Part shown: piece by piece, positions 36,189 through 47,694 of the stretch | Numbering within the stretch: position 1 is the first letter of the stretch | How the letters are laid out: the number at the start of each line of letters is the position of its first letter | Assembly: GCF_019457885.1 (NCBI RefSeq) | Contig: NZ_JAHZST010000001.1 | Span: 1-64,000 of the forward strand | Source: Shewanella nanhaiensis | Lineage (GTDB): Bacteria > Pseudomonadota > Gammaproteobacteria > Enterobacterales > Shewanellaceae | DNA: 64,000 nt | Direction: 5' to 3' | Made by a program: the position numbers and the translations under genes | The notes under the pieces: model-generated | Told to the model about the DNA's origin: nothing | Databases searched by the model: none | What the model saw: the letters and a program-made list of their open reading frames with translations, nothing else

Positions 36189-37400
36189 TTAGCTCTCTGG
36201 TGCACTGTTGAAATAGAAGCTAATTCCCATCTCAGGTTGCAATGTTTTCACCGCGCCCTCAGACAGATCTTCAACCTTTAACACCTTCTCAACGGTTACT
36301 TTCTCCTGAATTAAGAAGCGTAAATTTGACTCACTGCCATCCTCTTCGCATGCCCACACTTGCGGCTGCTTAACCTCCTTGGTCGTCATCATCACCTTGC
36401 CAACGCTCATATCTGAGAGCTGAACTATAGTGCCTGGAGGATAGATCCCTAAGATCTTCACTAAACTGGAGATGAGTGCTTCATCATGCTTCCCTGCCCG
36501 CTTTTTAAACAGATAACCTAAGGCCACTTGGGGGGAGCGGACACTCTCGGCCCATAATTGTCTATCAAAATCATTTGCCAGACTGACAATCTGGGTGGGA
36601 AGTGGAATTTTCTTGCCCTCCAAACCATCTGGATAACCGGATCCGTCGATAAACTCATGATGATGAAGAATAATATTGAGTACGGCTTCAGGGAAAAGCC
36701 CAGACTTGCTCATCATGTCATAGCCAAAATTAGGGTGCATCTTCATAAAGTTGGCCTCATGATCTGTGAGCGCCCCCCGCTTACGGCGGATAGTATCCGG
36801 CACCTTTAGCTTACCAATATCATGATACAAACAGCCTAAGGCGATATCTCTCATATCGGACATATTTAAGTTCATGGTTTTCGCTATCATCAAGGCGACA
36901 ACAGCAACGGAGATCCCATGTTGAGTGATACTACTGTCGGACTCCCCTGCACTAACAAGCGCAAGTTCAGGAAGTTCAACTTCAGACATGTGCTCCAGCA
37001 TCTCCTCAACGATTGCAGCAGAGCTACGATAGGCCCCTTCAGGATCGCTGCCTGTTTTGCTAAACGCTGTGCGAGTATCGTTGACACTTTTAATGAACCT
37101 TTGCTGACTGAGTCTTAAGGATTTGCGCACCTCCATCTTAATATCAACTTCTGGGGTCTGTTGCTTAACCTCCTCAACATTATCATTGCTGATCTCCTCC
37201 TCTTCTGGCAGAAGCTCATGGCCAGATAGCAAGATCACATAGGGAACCCCTAAGCTTTTAATCAACTCAATCTGCGCTTCCTCTTTAATCTGGACACGAT
37301 TAAACAGAAACGGGTGATTCTTCCATGACAGTGGCAGCTTAATTGTGAGTCCAATCTGTAACTTAGTTAAGGGTAAATGTACCTGCTCGGCTCTAGCCAA
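36189..37400 (-). CDS. HD-GYP c-di-GMP phosphodiesterase
   Basis: This protein is predicted to hydrolyse c-di-GMP. An N-terminal DUF3391 region (about residues 8-100) precedes the HD-GYP domain (about 160-330). That domain has the HD motif YHDIGKLKVP and the signature HHHEFIDGSGYPDGL. There is no ATG before about codon 97. The frame is open from a TTG at 37427 without a ribosome site. The TTG at 37400 has AGGGAG 9 nt upstream and fits the family's expected start, so I chose it. That gives 403 residues. It is one of three c-di-GMP enzymes in the window. Confidence 0.85.
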   Translation of the reverse strand: MARAEQVHLPLTKLQIGLTIKLPLSWKNHPFLFNRVQIKEEAQIELIKSLGVPYVILLSGHELLPEEEEISNDNVEEVKQQTPEVDIKMEVRKSLRLSQQRFIKSVNDTRTAFSKTGSDPEGAYRSSAAIVEEMLEHMSEVELPELALVSAGESDSSITQHGISVAVVALMIAKTMNLNMSDMRDIALGCLYHDIGKLKVPDTIRRKRGALTDHEANFMKMHPNFGYDMMSKSGLFPEAVLNIILHHHEFIDGSGYPDGLEGKKIPLPTQIVSLANDFDRQLWAESVRSPQVALGYLFKKRAGKHDEALISSLVKILGIYPPGTIVQLSDMSVGKVMMTTKEVKQPQVWACEEDGSESNLRFLIQEKVTVEKVLKVEDLSEGAVKTLQPEMGISFYFNSAPES

Positions 37401-37439
37401 CCCGTTAAACTCCCTATCAATAGACAAGTTAGAATGAGA

Positions 37440-38036
37440 AATATTCGGTAAATGGGTCTAGTTTCAGACCTGATGCTAACTTAAGTATAATACTCTAAAT
37501 AAAAACCTACTTAACTTAATGAGATAACTATAGATCATTGAGAAATTTGTAATAAGCTAAATTTCAAACAATTTATAATTAACTGAACTTTACCGCAACT
37601 CCAACATCAATAACCCACCCATTCATTACATTTTAATATATAAATTAGAATAAATAGATAAATACAGCATATAAAATACCCGCACTTTCACCCTGTAAGT
37701 TGTATCAATGAGGTTAAGTTGATGAGCTAAAGAGGTATGTTTAGAATAAAACCAGAAAGGATATTGTATGCAATAAGGGTTAGTGTTATAGTTCTTCTGT
37801 TCTTAGAGGTGACTAAGAGACCCCATCTTGTCACCTTAAAGAGTGTTGCTGTCAATTGTCCTTTTTTGTTGAAGATATCAAGGTATTATCGATTGATTTA
37901 ACAAGGTATTTGTAAGACTTAGGATCGTGACAGGGTGTTGTGACCTCACGTCTCTATTACGTTAAGTAAAGATCCTTTAGCGCAGCTTTTAGCAGCGCTA
38001 TTTTTTATCAAAATGAAACGCTAAACTAAGCAGAGA
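37440..38036 (+). ncRNA. Gene-free stretch ending in an orphan terminator, possible small RNA
   Basis: No ORF is seen in about 600 bp, yet the region ends on the plus strand with an intrinsic terminator. TAGCGC (37978-37983) pairs with GCGCTA (37995-38000), and T6 occupies 38001-38006. The neighbours on both sides are on the minus strand, so no gene in view uses this terminator. An unannotated plus-strand small RNA is the simplest explanation. Its promoter could not be placed. Confidence 0.35.
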
Positions 38037-38504
38037 TCACTCCTCTTTTTTCCAATCAGAAAAGTAGTGACTCAAACGTTTAGATTTAAATAGATAGATA
38101 AAACTCCAAAAAAGAATTAATCCATCCAATCCCATGCTCCAACTGTATAAGTAGTGTGAGTTAATGCTTCTTTCAATTAACAAGCCGCCATCCACCAGCA
38201 ACAGCAGAAGTAACACCCACCTAAACTGGTTAAACAAAGGCCTTACCCAAGCTGGCGAACGTTTGCGCTCTGCGATGATAAAACCATAAAGCAGCAGTGC
38301 GCCCGCTCCAGCCGCTAATGCCATCATGAAATCAGCTTTTTGTGGGTAAAAAAGTGCGACTAAACCTGCACGATCACTTGCCTGAGTTAACGAAGCGATA
38401 AAAATACACCAACCTCTGGCAAGAAATATTAAGATGAAATACAGATATATTGGTGGTTTTATATGGCCATTATCATCAAGCCAAGTGATATTGCTAAAAT
38501 TCAC
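38037..38504 (-). CDS. DUF2919 (YfeZ-like) inner-membrane protein
   Basis: The 155-residue protein has about four hydrophobic helices. ITWLDDNGHIKPP at the start, ILIFLARGWCIFIASLTQ and VALFYPQKADFMMALAAG match the DUF2919/YfeZ family of uncharacterised inner-membrane proteins. No function is known. Transcription is leftward. The hairpin at 37978-38000 points the wrong way to be its terminator. Confidence 0.8.
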   Translation of the reverse strand: MNFSNITWLDDNGHIKPPIYLYFILIFLARGWCIFIASLTQASDRAGLVALFYPQKADFMMALAAGAGALLLYGFIIAERKRSPAWVRPLFNQFRWVLLLLLLVDGGLLIERSINSHYLYSWSMGLDGLILFWSFIYLFKSKRLSHYFSDWKKEE

Positions 38505-38626
38505 GAACTTACCTTATCAGTCTCTTTATATTCATATGGTGACTAATCAGGTAAATTCAATCCTTACTAAATAAATAGCCCTAGGCAAAGTTAACCAAGG
38601 GCTACAGAAGATGACCCACTAACTTA

Positions 38627-39121
38627 TTACTGCACCGAGACTTTTGGCTTATTAGCCGTGGTAAATGTGGTCAACGCATCTAGATTCTGCTGGGTCTCGT
38701 CATTTGAAACGACAACTTGAGCCGCCTCAATTTCATACCACTCACCTTCGTAAAGGTATGAGAAATTAGCCACACCTGACTGCCAATCCTCACCAAGCGA
38801 CATGCGCAGTGTTGCATTTTTATGCTCGACTGGATGCCCACCAATAAGAATGGATGAGAAGTCAAAGCCATCTGCAACAACTAAGATGTTGCACGAATCC
38901 ATGGTACACATATAGGACCATTCACCAGAGAATTGTGAGATCACATTCACAGGTGGATTGGTCGATTGAAAAACATGACCAACGCCATTCACTGTTTTAT
39001 CGACAGTATTAACCACTAGCTCCAGCCTAAGCTGAGTTGCCCCCAATAAGGGATGTCCAGCAACTGAAGGGGAGATCACATAGGAAACGCGAAATAGTCC
39101 AACCTGATTTTCTTTACTCAT
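38627..39121 (-). CDS. DUF1842-like protein
   Basis: The 164-residue soluble protein lacks a signal peptide. GLFRVSYVISPSVAGHPLLG, LRLELVVNTVDKTVNGVGHV and the QSTNPP segment resemble DUF1842 proteins found in marine gammaproteobacteria. It appears to be mostly beta-strand. Function is unknown, and the family assignment is by pattern only. A GGGGAAATTCC site surrounds the start. Confidence 0.65.
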   Translation of the reverse strand: MSKENQVGLFRVSYVISPSVAGHPLLGATQLRLELVVNTVDKTVNGVGHVFQSTNPPVNVISQFSGEWSYMCTMDSCNILVVADGFDFSSILIGGHPVEHKNATLRMSLGEDWQSGVANFSYLYEGEWYEIEAAQVVVSNDETQQNLDALTTFTTANKPKVSVQ

Positions 39122-39321
39122 GGGGAAATTCCTTTTATGTCTATTAGATAATAGTGAAACTTATCCCTTAAACAGCTAGAGACAAGCAGCACTAAAACTA
39201 GCCAAAAAGGTTAGATATTCGTATTACGCGATATTACAAAGGAAAGCGCTATGAAGGATGAATAGGAGAGAAACGGGAGTCTGGATACTGCACAGTTGCG
39301 GTATCCAGAGAGGTATGATAT

Positions 39322-41379
<2,058 letters not shown>

Positions 41380-41407
41380 CTAATTTAATCTTTACCAGTG
41401 AGTATGA

Positions 41408-42343
41408 TTAATCAAGCTGAGCACGAATACGCTGCAGATAAAGCTGTTTGGTACTTTCACTCCAATCTGCTCGTCCGCCATCGAGTAGTCGACCACCAAC
41501 ATCATCGGCAAGTTGGTGAGCTGAATTCAACATGATTGAGAAGTTCATCAATGGGTCACCATGACAAGGCAAGGTCATGAATAGCACGACACCTTCTGTG
41601 GTAAATTGCTCCATGTTATCCAGATTAAAGACACCAGGCTTAACCATATTGGCCAATGAGAAGAGCACCTTACCAGTACCTGCATTATCTTCATGGCGAT
41701 GGAAAATATCCATATCACCAAACTTAAAGTTTAATGATAATAAACAAGGCAGTAGTTCTGCACCATTTAGCTCTTCACCTTCATTGGCCACCACGTGTAA
41801 CACCAAGACATCTTTAGGCTCACCTAACGGCTCTTCAGCTTTCACCTCTGGCTCAGGAGTCGGCTCAACCACGCTCTCTTGCTCTACAGTCTCAAACAGT
41901 GAGCTTTGGCTATCTTGTCCTAAACCTAACTCCATCTGAACTTCATCATCTTTAGCGTTTGACCCCATAGAGAGGACTGGCTCTTGACGTTGACGAGCAG
42001 CACGTTGCACTGGCTCATCGCTCAAAGCAAACGCTTGCTCTTGACGCGTATCTTCTACATCGCGACTAGGCGCGGCCGTAAAAGCGGGTTCTTGAACCGG
42101 CTTATCCTCTTTTTCTTCCCTGCCTGTAACAGGCACCTCTTTTCTTACTCTTACTTCACCAATACCGTCGGCATCAAACCCTTGCGAGTCTCTTACTGAC
42201 GCTTGATCTTTATAGAACCCTGACATTGGGCTCTCTTTTAACGATTTAGGTTGCTGCTTCCTGATGGACCAAAAACCATGCACAAGTACCGCGATAATTG
42301 CAATCGCACCTAATACAAACAATACCAGTTGCAAATTTTCCAT
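41408..42343 (-). CDS. zipA: Cell division protein ZipA
   Basis: ZipA anchors FtsZ to the inner membrane at the division site. A single N-terminal transmembrane helix (about residues 4-26, [20 protein letters not shown]) is followed by a basic patch. A long Glu/Pro/Gln-rich linker (about 35-175) comes next, then the C-terminal FtsZ-binding domain (about 180-311). [20 protein letters not shown] and VMTLPC-like strands are visible there. Length (311) is close to typical. It lies between smc and ligA on the same strand, whereas in E. coli zipA neighbours cysZ and ligA directly. Confidence 0.95.
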   Translation of the reverse strand: MENLQLVLFVLGAIAIIAVLVHGFWSIRKQQPKSLKESPMSGFYKDQASVRDSQGFDADGIGEVRVRKEVPVTGREEKEDKPVQEPAFTAAPSRDVEDTRQEQAFALSDEPVQRAARQRQEPVLSMGSNAKDDEVQMELGLGQDSQSSLFETVEQESVVEPTPEPEVKAEEPLGEPKDVLVLHVVANEGEELNGAELLPCLLSLNFKFGDMDIFHRHEDNAGTGKVLFSLANMVKPGVFNLDNMEQFTTEGVVLFMTLPCHGDPLMNFSIMLNSAHQLADDVGGRLLDGGRADWSESTKQLYLQRIRAQLD

Positions 42344-42370
42344 TGGTTACCCTGTCTTTCCTATAAATTG

Positions 42371-45300
42371 TTATACCGCGTCGGCCATCGCCACCGCTTC
42401 TTCAATATCTACCGCAACTATACGTGAAACTCCCGGCTCATGCATAGTGACACCTATCAGCTGATCCGCCAACTCCATGGTGATCTTATTATGACTGATA
42501 TAGATAAACTGCACGCTTTGTGACATCTCTTTGACCAAGCGACAAAAACGCTCGACATTGGCATCATCTAAAGGCGCATCAACTTCATCTAGCATACAAA
42601 AAGGTGCTGGATTCAGTCTAAAAATCGCAAACACCAATGATAAAGCGGTTAACGCTTTTTCTCCACCAGAAAGAAGGTGGATTGTACTATTCTTTTTACC
42701 TGGCGGCCTTGCCATGATGGTCACACCGGTCTCAAGCAGATCATCGTGGGTTAATGCCAAGTGTGCGCTACCACCACCAAAGACTTTTGGAAAAAGTAAA
42801 CCTAAATCTTTGTTTACTTTATCGAATGTATCTTTAAAGCGAGTCTTTGTCTCCCTATCAATCTTACGGATCGCCTCCTCTAGACTGGTCAAGGCCTTAG
42901 TTAGATCGGCATCTTGGCTATCTAAATAAGATTTACGTTCACTCTGCTGCTCAAACTCCTCAATCGCAGCTAAGTTAATCGCGCCGAGATGGACAATTCT
43001 CGCTCTGATCCGCTCAAGCTCTCGTTGTCTTGCAGCTAAAGTGATATTCATATCCATAGTAGACTGAACTAGCTCCACCTCAATCTGCTGCTCTTTTAAC
43101 TGCATAGATTGACTGTCGGCCTGACCTTTTATTCCCTCTCGACGTAACTTTAACGTGCTGATAGATTGAGTCAAGCGTTCTATCTTTCCAAGCTGTTGTT
43201 TTTTCTTTAATCCTGCGCTATCGCTCGCTTCCTGCACTTGCGCTTGCTGCTGTCGTAATTGCGCTAACTCATCTTGCTTAACCTGTTGTTGCGCCAATGC
43301 TTCATTTAACTGTTTAGTTAATGCACTGAGCTGACCATCACCTTGACTGTCTTGCTCAACCAGTTGATGCTCTAGTGCGAGTTTAGCCAGCTTAAGCTCA
43401 TCTATGCGCTCCTTTTGCTGGAAAACCGCTTGCTCCTTTAAAGCAACTTTAGTCTTTAAAGATTGAATACTATTACCAGCAAGGCTCTGTTGCTGCTTAA
43501 GCTCATCAATCTGACTTCTTAGGGTGCGCACTTGAGTCAGGTGCGCTTGATGCTCACCATCAAGTACGGCTAACGATGCACTCGCCTCTTTGTACAAGGC
43601 TTCACCTTGGCTCAAGGTGTCAACCAATAAACGCTCCTCGCCTTGGGTCTGCTCGATATCAAGCTGCAGTTGCTGCGATTCGGCCTCTAACTTTGCAAGC
43701 GTCACCTTCTGCTCTGCCGCTCTTTGCTTAGAAGCTGCTAATTGAGAACTCAGTCCAGCCATGGAGAGTTTAAGCTGCTGTGATCGAACATGCCCGAGTT
43801 TCAACTCCTGTGTCAAGGACTCCAGCAGCGCCTTCTGCTGATGACTGCTTTGATTAACCTCTTTTAACAGAATCTCTGACTCCGTAATACTCGCTTCCAG
43901 CGCCTCCTGCTCACGCTTTAGCTGAACAAGCGATGACGAATCTGTCCCTTTTTTGATGCAGAAGCCTCTCCCGAGCAGATAGCCATCAGCAGTAACGATA
44001 CGATGATCTTCCGCTAATGACTCAAGCTGCTGTTTGGCTAACGCTAACGACTCAACCCAGTGAACATTGGCAAGCCAAGGAGACAAGTTGGCATTGGCTG
44101 TGACGCCATGCCAATTTTGTTGTTCAAATAGCGCAAAACCTGCTTCACAGCTCTCTTGCGAAGCTGGCACTTTTAACAATCCATCAAACAGTAACTCAAC
44201 CGCCTTTTCCCAACCGGGCTGTACATCGAGTATCTGCCACAAAGCTTGCTCTTGTGTGTCAGTTTCATCGGGAAGCAGTTTAGATACTAAGGAGAAGCGC
44301 CCACGCTCCTCGGCTAAAGATTGGTTTAATGCTTCCTGTTTCGCTTTTAACTTAACCTGAGTCTGATTGGCTATATCGAACTGCTGATCTAGCTCATCGA
44401 TTAGCTCCTGCTGAATGCTAGACTCCTCACTCAACTGCTCAAGCTCTTCGGATTGACGCTGTTCGGAGTCATTGGCCTGAGTGGCCAGCTCCTCGAGCTG
44501 CTGCTTCACCTTAATCTGCTGCTGTAACTTGTGTTCTAGCTTTGATTGCTGATTGGTTAACTTACCTCGGCTCATCTCTTGCTCAAGCCGATAAGTAGAG
44601 ACCAGCTCTTTTTGATGGCTCAAAGCTTGAGACTGGATTTCACCTTGAGACTCTTTCTCCGTCAGCTGTAACTTGAACGCTTCAACTTGATCACTCAAGT
44701 TATCAAAGGTCGGCGCTTTATCCGCAAGCTCACTGGAGAGTTTGGCCGCAAGCGCTTCATCTGCTTTAAGCTGTTCAAGCTGAGTTGCAACTTTCGCCAC
44801 AATATCTTCGATACGTTTATCAATATGAGCATCTTGCTGCTGTCTGTGTTTTAGATCTTGCTCAAGCTTTGCGATTTGGGTCCCTGAAAGATAAAAATCT
44901 TCAACTCGCTTCTGCTCCTGCCCATCAAGCTCAACCAACTGAATCTTCAGCTGAGTTAAGCTCAGTTCGGTACTCTCCTTTAGCGCAAGAAATTCAGCCA
45001 GCTCCACCTCTAACTGGTTAATCTCATTGGTTAACTTCTCCATTTGAAGCGTTAACTCACTAAAGCGACTCACGGAAAGCTCAGCATCTAACTTACGCTC
45101 AGATTGCTTTAACTCTCGATACTGCTTTGCCGCCGACGCTTGCTCGGCCAGTTTATCTAACTGTCGACTCAGCTCGGTGCGGATGTCAGCCAGTCGCTCT
45201 AAGTTTTCACGGGTGTGGCGAATACGATTTTCCGTTTCACGGCGACGCTCCTTATATCTGGAGATCCCCGCCGCTTCTTCGATAAAGACACGCAGCTCTT

Positions 45301-45772
45301 GAGGCTTAGACTCAATCAGTCTAGAGATAGTCCCCTGTTCAATAATCGCGTAACTACGTGGACCAAGGCCTGTTCCCATAAAGAGATCAGTAATGTCTTT
45401 ACGGCGACACTTCTGTCCATTAAGGAAATAACTTGAGTCTCCGTCACGAGTGACTTGTCGTTTAACAGCGATCTCTTGATAGCTAGCATATTCACCCGAT
45501 AGTCGCCCATCTTGGTTTTCAAATAACAGCTCTACACTGGCCACGGAAACAGGTCGCCTGGCGGTAGAACCATTAAAAATAACATCCGCCATCGAATCAC
45601 CACGCAGGTGTTTAGCGGAGCTTTCGCCTAATACCCAACGTACGGCGTCGATAATATTGGACTTACCACAGCCATTAGGGCCGATAACGGCAGACAGGGG
45701 ATTGAGAAATGGGATCTTAGTTGGATCGACAAACGACTTAAATCCAGCAAGTTTTATCTGTTTGAGTCTCAT
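42371..45772 (-). CDS. smc: Chromosome segregation protein SMC
   Basis: SMC is the ATPase core of condensin-like complexes that organise the nucleoid. The 1133-residue product has the N-terminal Walker A GPNGCGKSN (near residue 34). Two long coiled-coil arms flank a hinge at about 510-640 (the VQPGWEKAVELLF region). The C-terminal head has the signature LSGGEKALTALSL and Walker B FCMLDEVDAPLDD. No scpA or scpB is adjacent. It lies upstream of zipA with 27 bp between them, on the same strand, and divergent from cysZ. Bacteria with MukBEF usually lack SMC, so this argues for the SMC-ScpAB system here. Confidence 0.97.
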   Translation of the reverse strand: MRLKQIKLAGFKSFVDPTKIPFLNPLSAVIGPNGCGKSNIIDAVRWVLGESSAKHLRGDSMADVIFNGSTARRPVSVASVELLFENQDGRLSGEYASYQEIAVKRQVTRDGDSSYFLNGQKCRRKDITDLFMGTGLGPRSYAIIEQGTISRLIESKPQELRVFIEEAAGISRYKERRRETENRIRHTRENLERLADIRTELSRQLDKLAEQASAAKQYRELKQSERKLDAELSVSRFSELTLQMEKLTNEINQLEVELAEFLALKESTELSLTQLKIQLVELDGQEQKRVEDFYLSGTQIAKLEQDLKHRQQQDAHIDKRIEDIVAKVATQLEQLKADEALAAKLSSELADKAPTFDNLSDQVEAFKLQLTEKESQGEIQSQALSHQKELVSTYRLEQEMSRGKLTNQQSKLEHKLQQQIKVKQQLEELATQANDSEQRQSEELEQLSEESSIQQELIDELDQQFDIANQTQVKLKAKQEALNQSLAEERGRFSLVSKLLPDETDTQEQALWQILDVQPGWEKAVELLFDGLLKVPASQESCEAGFALFEQQNWHGVTANANLSPWLANVHWVESLALAKQQLESLAEDHRIVTADGYLLGRGFCIKKGTDSSSLVQLKREQEALEASITESEILLKEVNQSSHQQKALLESLTQELKLGHVRSQQLKLSMAGLSSQLAASKQRAAEQKVTLAKLEAESQQLQLDIEQTQGEERLLVDTLSQGEALYKEASASLAVLDGEHQAHLTQVRTLRSQIDELKQQQSLAGNSIQSLKTKVALKEQAVFQQKERIDELKLAKLALEHQLVEQDSQGDGQLSALTKQLNEALAQQQVKQDELAQLRQQQAQVQEASDSAGLKKKQQLGKIERLTQSISTLKLRREGIKGQADSQSMQLKEQQIEVELVQSTMDMNITLAARQRELERIRARIVHLGAINLAAIEEFEQQSERKSYLDSQDADLTKALTSLEEAIRKIDRETKTRFKDTFDKVNKDLGLLFPKVFGGGSAHLALTHDDLLETGVTIMARPPGKKNSTIHLLSGGEKALTALSLVFAIFRLNPAPFCMLDEVDAPLDDANVERFCRLVKEMSQSVQFIYISHNKITMELADQLIGVTMHEPGVSRIVAVDIEEAVAMADAV

Positions 45773-45988
45773 GGTGCCAGTTAGGTCGTTTTCAGCTAAT
45801 TTAAAAATAGTCGCAAATTAGCGGAACAGAGCTTTTTGAGTATTGATTTTCTGGGGGCTACTTTACCAAAGCGAGCAGTATTTTGTAACGTTTTTATTGT
45901 ACTTGGGTCTATTTACTGCTTGTCATCACCATCTGACTGGAACACAATCCATTTAAGCATTCTTCTAATTAATTATTGTGTCGACTTT

Positions 45989-46762
45989 ATGAACCAAACT
46001 GCTGAAAGACCCAAAAAAAGTGGCGTTAACTATTTTCTTGATGGCTTTAGCTTGATCAAAACCAAAGGGCTAAGAAGTTTTGTGTTTATCCCGCTGATGA
46101 TAAACCTAGTGCTATTCGCGAGCGTTATCTACTTCGCCATCGGCCAACTCGAACTGATGTTTAACTGGGTATCCTCTCAACTGCCCGATTACTTAAGTTG
46201 GCTAAACTTCCTCTTGTGGCCACTAGCTGTGCTCACCTTACTTGTGGTGCTCTCGTTTCTATTCAGCTCAGTAATGAACTGGTTGGCCGCGCCCTTTAAT
46301 GGTTTATTGGCCGAGAAGGTCGAGCAGCACCTTACGGGAAAAGATCTCAACACAGGCACCACGGTTGACCTTGTTAAAGATCTTCCGCGTATCTTAGGTA
46401 GAGAGTGGAAAAAACTTAAATACTACCTACCCAGAGCAATTATCTGTCTGATTCTATTCTGGATCCCATTTATCGGGCAAACCTTTGCACCGATAATCTG
46501 GTTTATGTTCAGTGCCTGGATGATGGCGATTCAATATTGTGATTATCCATTCGATAATCATAAAGTTCCCTTCGACGATATGAAGTTTGCCCTTAACCAA
46601 ACCAAAGGGAGCAGTTTTAGTTTCGGCGCCGCGGTCACCCTATTTTCAATGATCCCGATCGTCAACTTTATTGTGATGCCAGTCGCCATCTGTGGTGCCA
46701 CATCCATGTGGGTGGATAAGTATCGTGAAGCCTACAAACACCCTGAGATTGCGCCAGAGTAA
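45989..46762 (+). CDS. cysZ: Sulfate transporter CysZ
   Basis: CysZ is an inner-membrane sulfate permease for cysteine synthesis. The start was set at the ATG at 45989, where the product begins MNQTAERPKKSGVNYFLDG in register with E. coli CysZ. The 51 upstream codons in the frame show no homology. No strong ribosome site is seen at this ATG. The 257-residue product has four to six hydrophobic helices and the conserved stretches LNFLLWPLAVLTLL, WLAAPFNGLLAEKVE and IQYCDYPFDNHKVPF. It is divergent from smc. cysK lies 8 kb downstream, and in E. coli the two are adjacent. Confidence 0.92.
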   Translation: MNQTAERPKKSGVNYFLDGFSLIKTKGLRSFVFIPLMINLVLFASVIYFAIGQLELMFNWVSSQLPDYLSWLNFLLWPLAVLTLLVVLSFLFSSVMNWLAAPFNGLLAEKVEQHLTGKDLNTGTTVDLVKDLPRILGREWKKLKYYLPRAIICLILFWIPFIGQTFAPIIWFMFSAWMMAIQYCDYPFDNHKVPFDDMKFALNQTKGSSFSFGAAVTLFSMIPIVNFIVMPVAICGATSMWVDKYREAYKHPEIAPE

Positions 46763-46782
46763 GTTCTCAGTTAGCCGTACTA

Positions 46783-46804
46783 AGGGGGCACGATAAAGCC
46801 CCCT
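46783..46804 (+). terminator. Hairpin after cysZ
   Basis: AGGGGGC (46783-46789) pairs with GCCCCCT (46798-46804), 20 bp past the stop codon. Only a short T stretch follows, so termination is probable but not strong. Confidence 0.55.
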
Positions 46805-46951
46805 GTTGATTCAATGCCTGATTAAACCGCCAGTTCAATTTCTCCATCACCTCTCAATGTTGCAAGATAACCAACTAGTACTAACTCCTTACTTACTCAC
46901 TGCTTGCGCAGTGTTATTGTATTCAAATAACAGATAATTAAGGAAGAACCC

Positions 46952-47584
46952 ATGTCTGATAAATATGAGTGGCGTAAAAAGGAAAAGAGTCTCTATATCC
47001 CCAAAAATAAGCCCGAGTTGCTTGAAGTTCCGCCGTCAAACTTCATCACTCTGTCAGGCGAAGGTAGCCCCGAAGATGCGGTATTTACAGAGTATATCGG
47101 CACGCTTTACTCTCTGGCTTATACGATAAAGATGCATCCTAAAACAATGACGACAAAACCAAGTGGCTATTTCGATTTCACCGTCTACCCGTTAGAGGGT
47201 ATTTGGGATATCAATGACAGGGCTAAAGCAGATTTCTTAGGCACAATAGATAAGAAAGACTTGGTCTATCAGCTGATGATCCGCCAACCTAAATTTGTCG
47301 ACACAGCCCTCTATGAAGAGATGCTCCACCTTGTAAAGAGCAAGCGAGATAATCCGCTATTAGAACAGGTAAAGTTTACAACCATTGCCGAGGGAAGATG
47401 CATTCAAATGCTGCACTTGGGACCATTTGAGAATGAGTCTCACACCTTCGAAGAGATGGAATCTTTCGCACAAGCCCAAGGCTTGACACGCCGCTCTAAG
47501 GTACACCGAGAGATATACCTTAGCGATCCTCGTAAAGTCGCTCCAGAAAAGCTGAAAACAGTACTAAGGTTTCAAGTGATATAA
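46952..47584 (+). CDS. GyrI-like small-molecule-binding protein
   Basis: The 210-residue cytoplasmic protein matches the GyrI-like/SBP-type fold often fused to AraC or MerR regulators, but stands alone here. LEVPPSNFITLSGEGSPED near residue 24 and ARCIQMLHLGPFENE-type residues near 150 are visible. The tail is AKVHREIYLSDPRK-like (RRSKVHREIYLSDPRK). AAGGAAG precedes the ATG. Role and ligand are unknown. Relatives bind hydrophobic cations or hydrolyse small substrates. It is co-directional with the next two genes, at spacings of 110 bp and 35 bp. Confidence 0.75.
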   Translation: MSDKYEWRKKEKSLYIPKNKPELLEVPPSNFITLSGEGSPEDAVFTEYIGTLYSLAYTIKMHPKTMTTKPSGYFDFTVYPLEGIWDINDRAKADFLGTIDKKDLVYQLMIRQPKFVDTALYEEMLHLVKSKRDNPLLEQVKFTTIAEGRCIQMLHLGPFENESHTFEEMESFAQAQGLTRRSKVHREIYLSDPRKVAPEKLKTVLRFQVI

Positions 47585-47694
47585 CCATGATTGAAATAGA
47601 GCAGCAAACGCTGTAGGTTAAATTTTATTTAGCAAAATCTTATATAGCTAATTATTGCCTGAAATAGATAAACTCAAGGTGAGATGGAGCCTCT

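Noticed and set aside
39282..39306. Hairpin GGATAC...GTATCC as a ligA terminator
   Set aside because: No T-run follows on either strand, and the loop is long.
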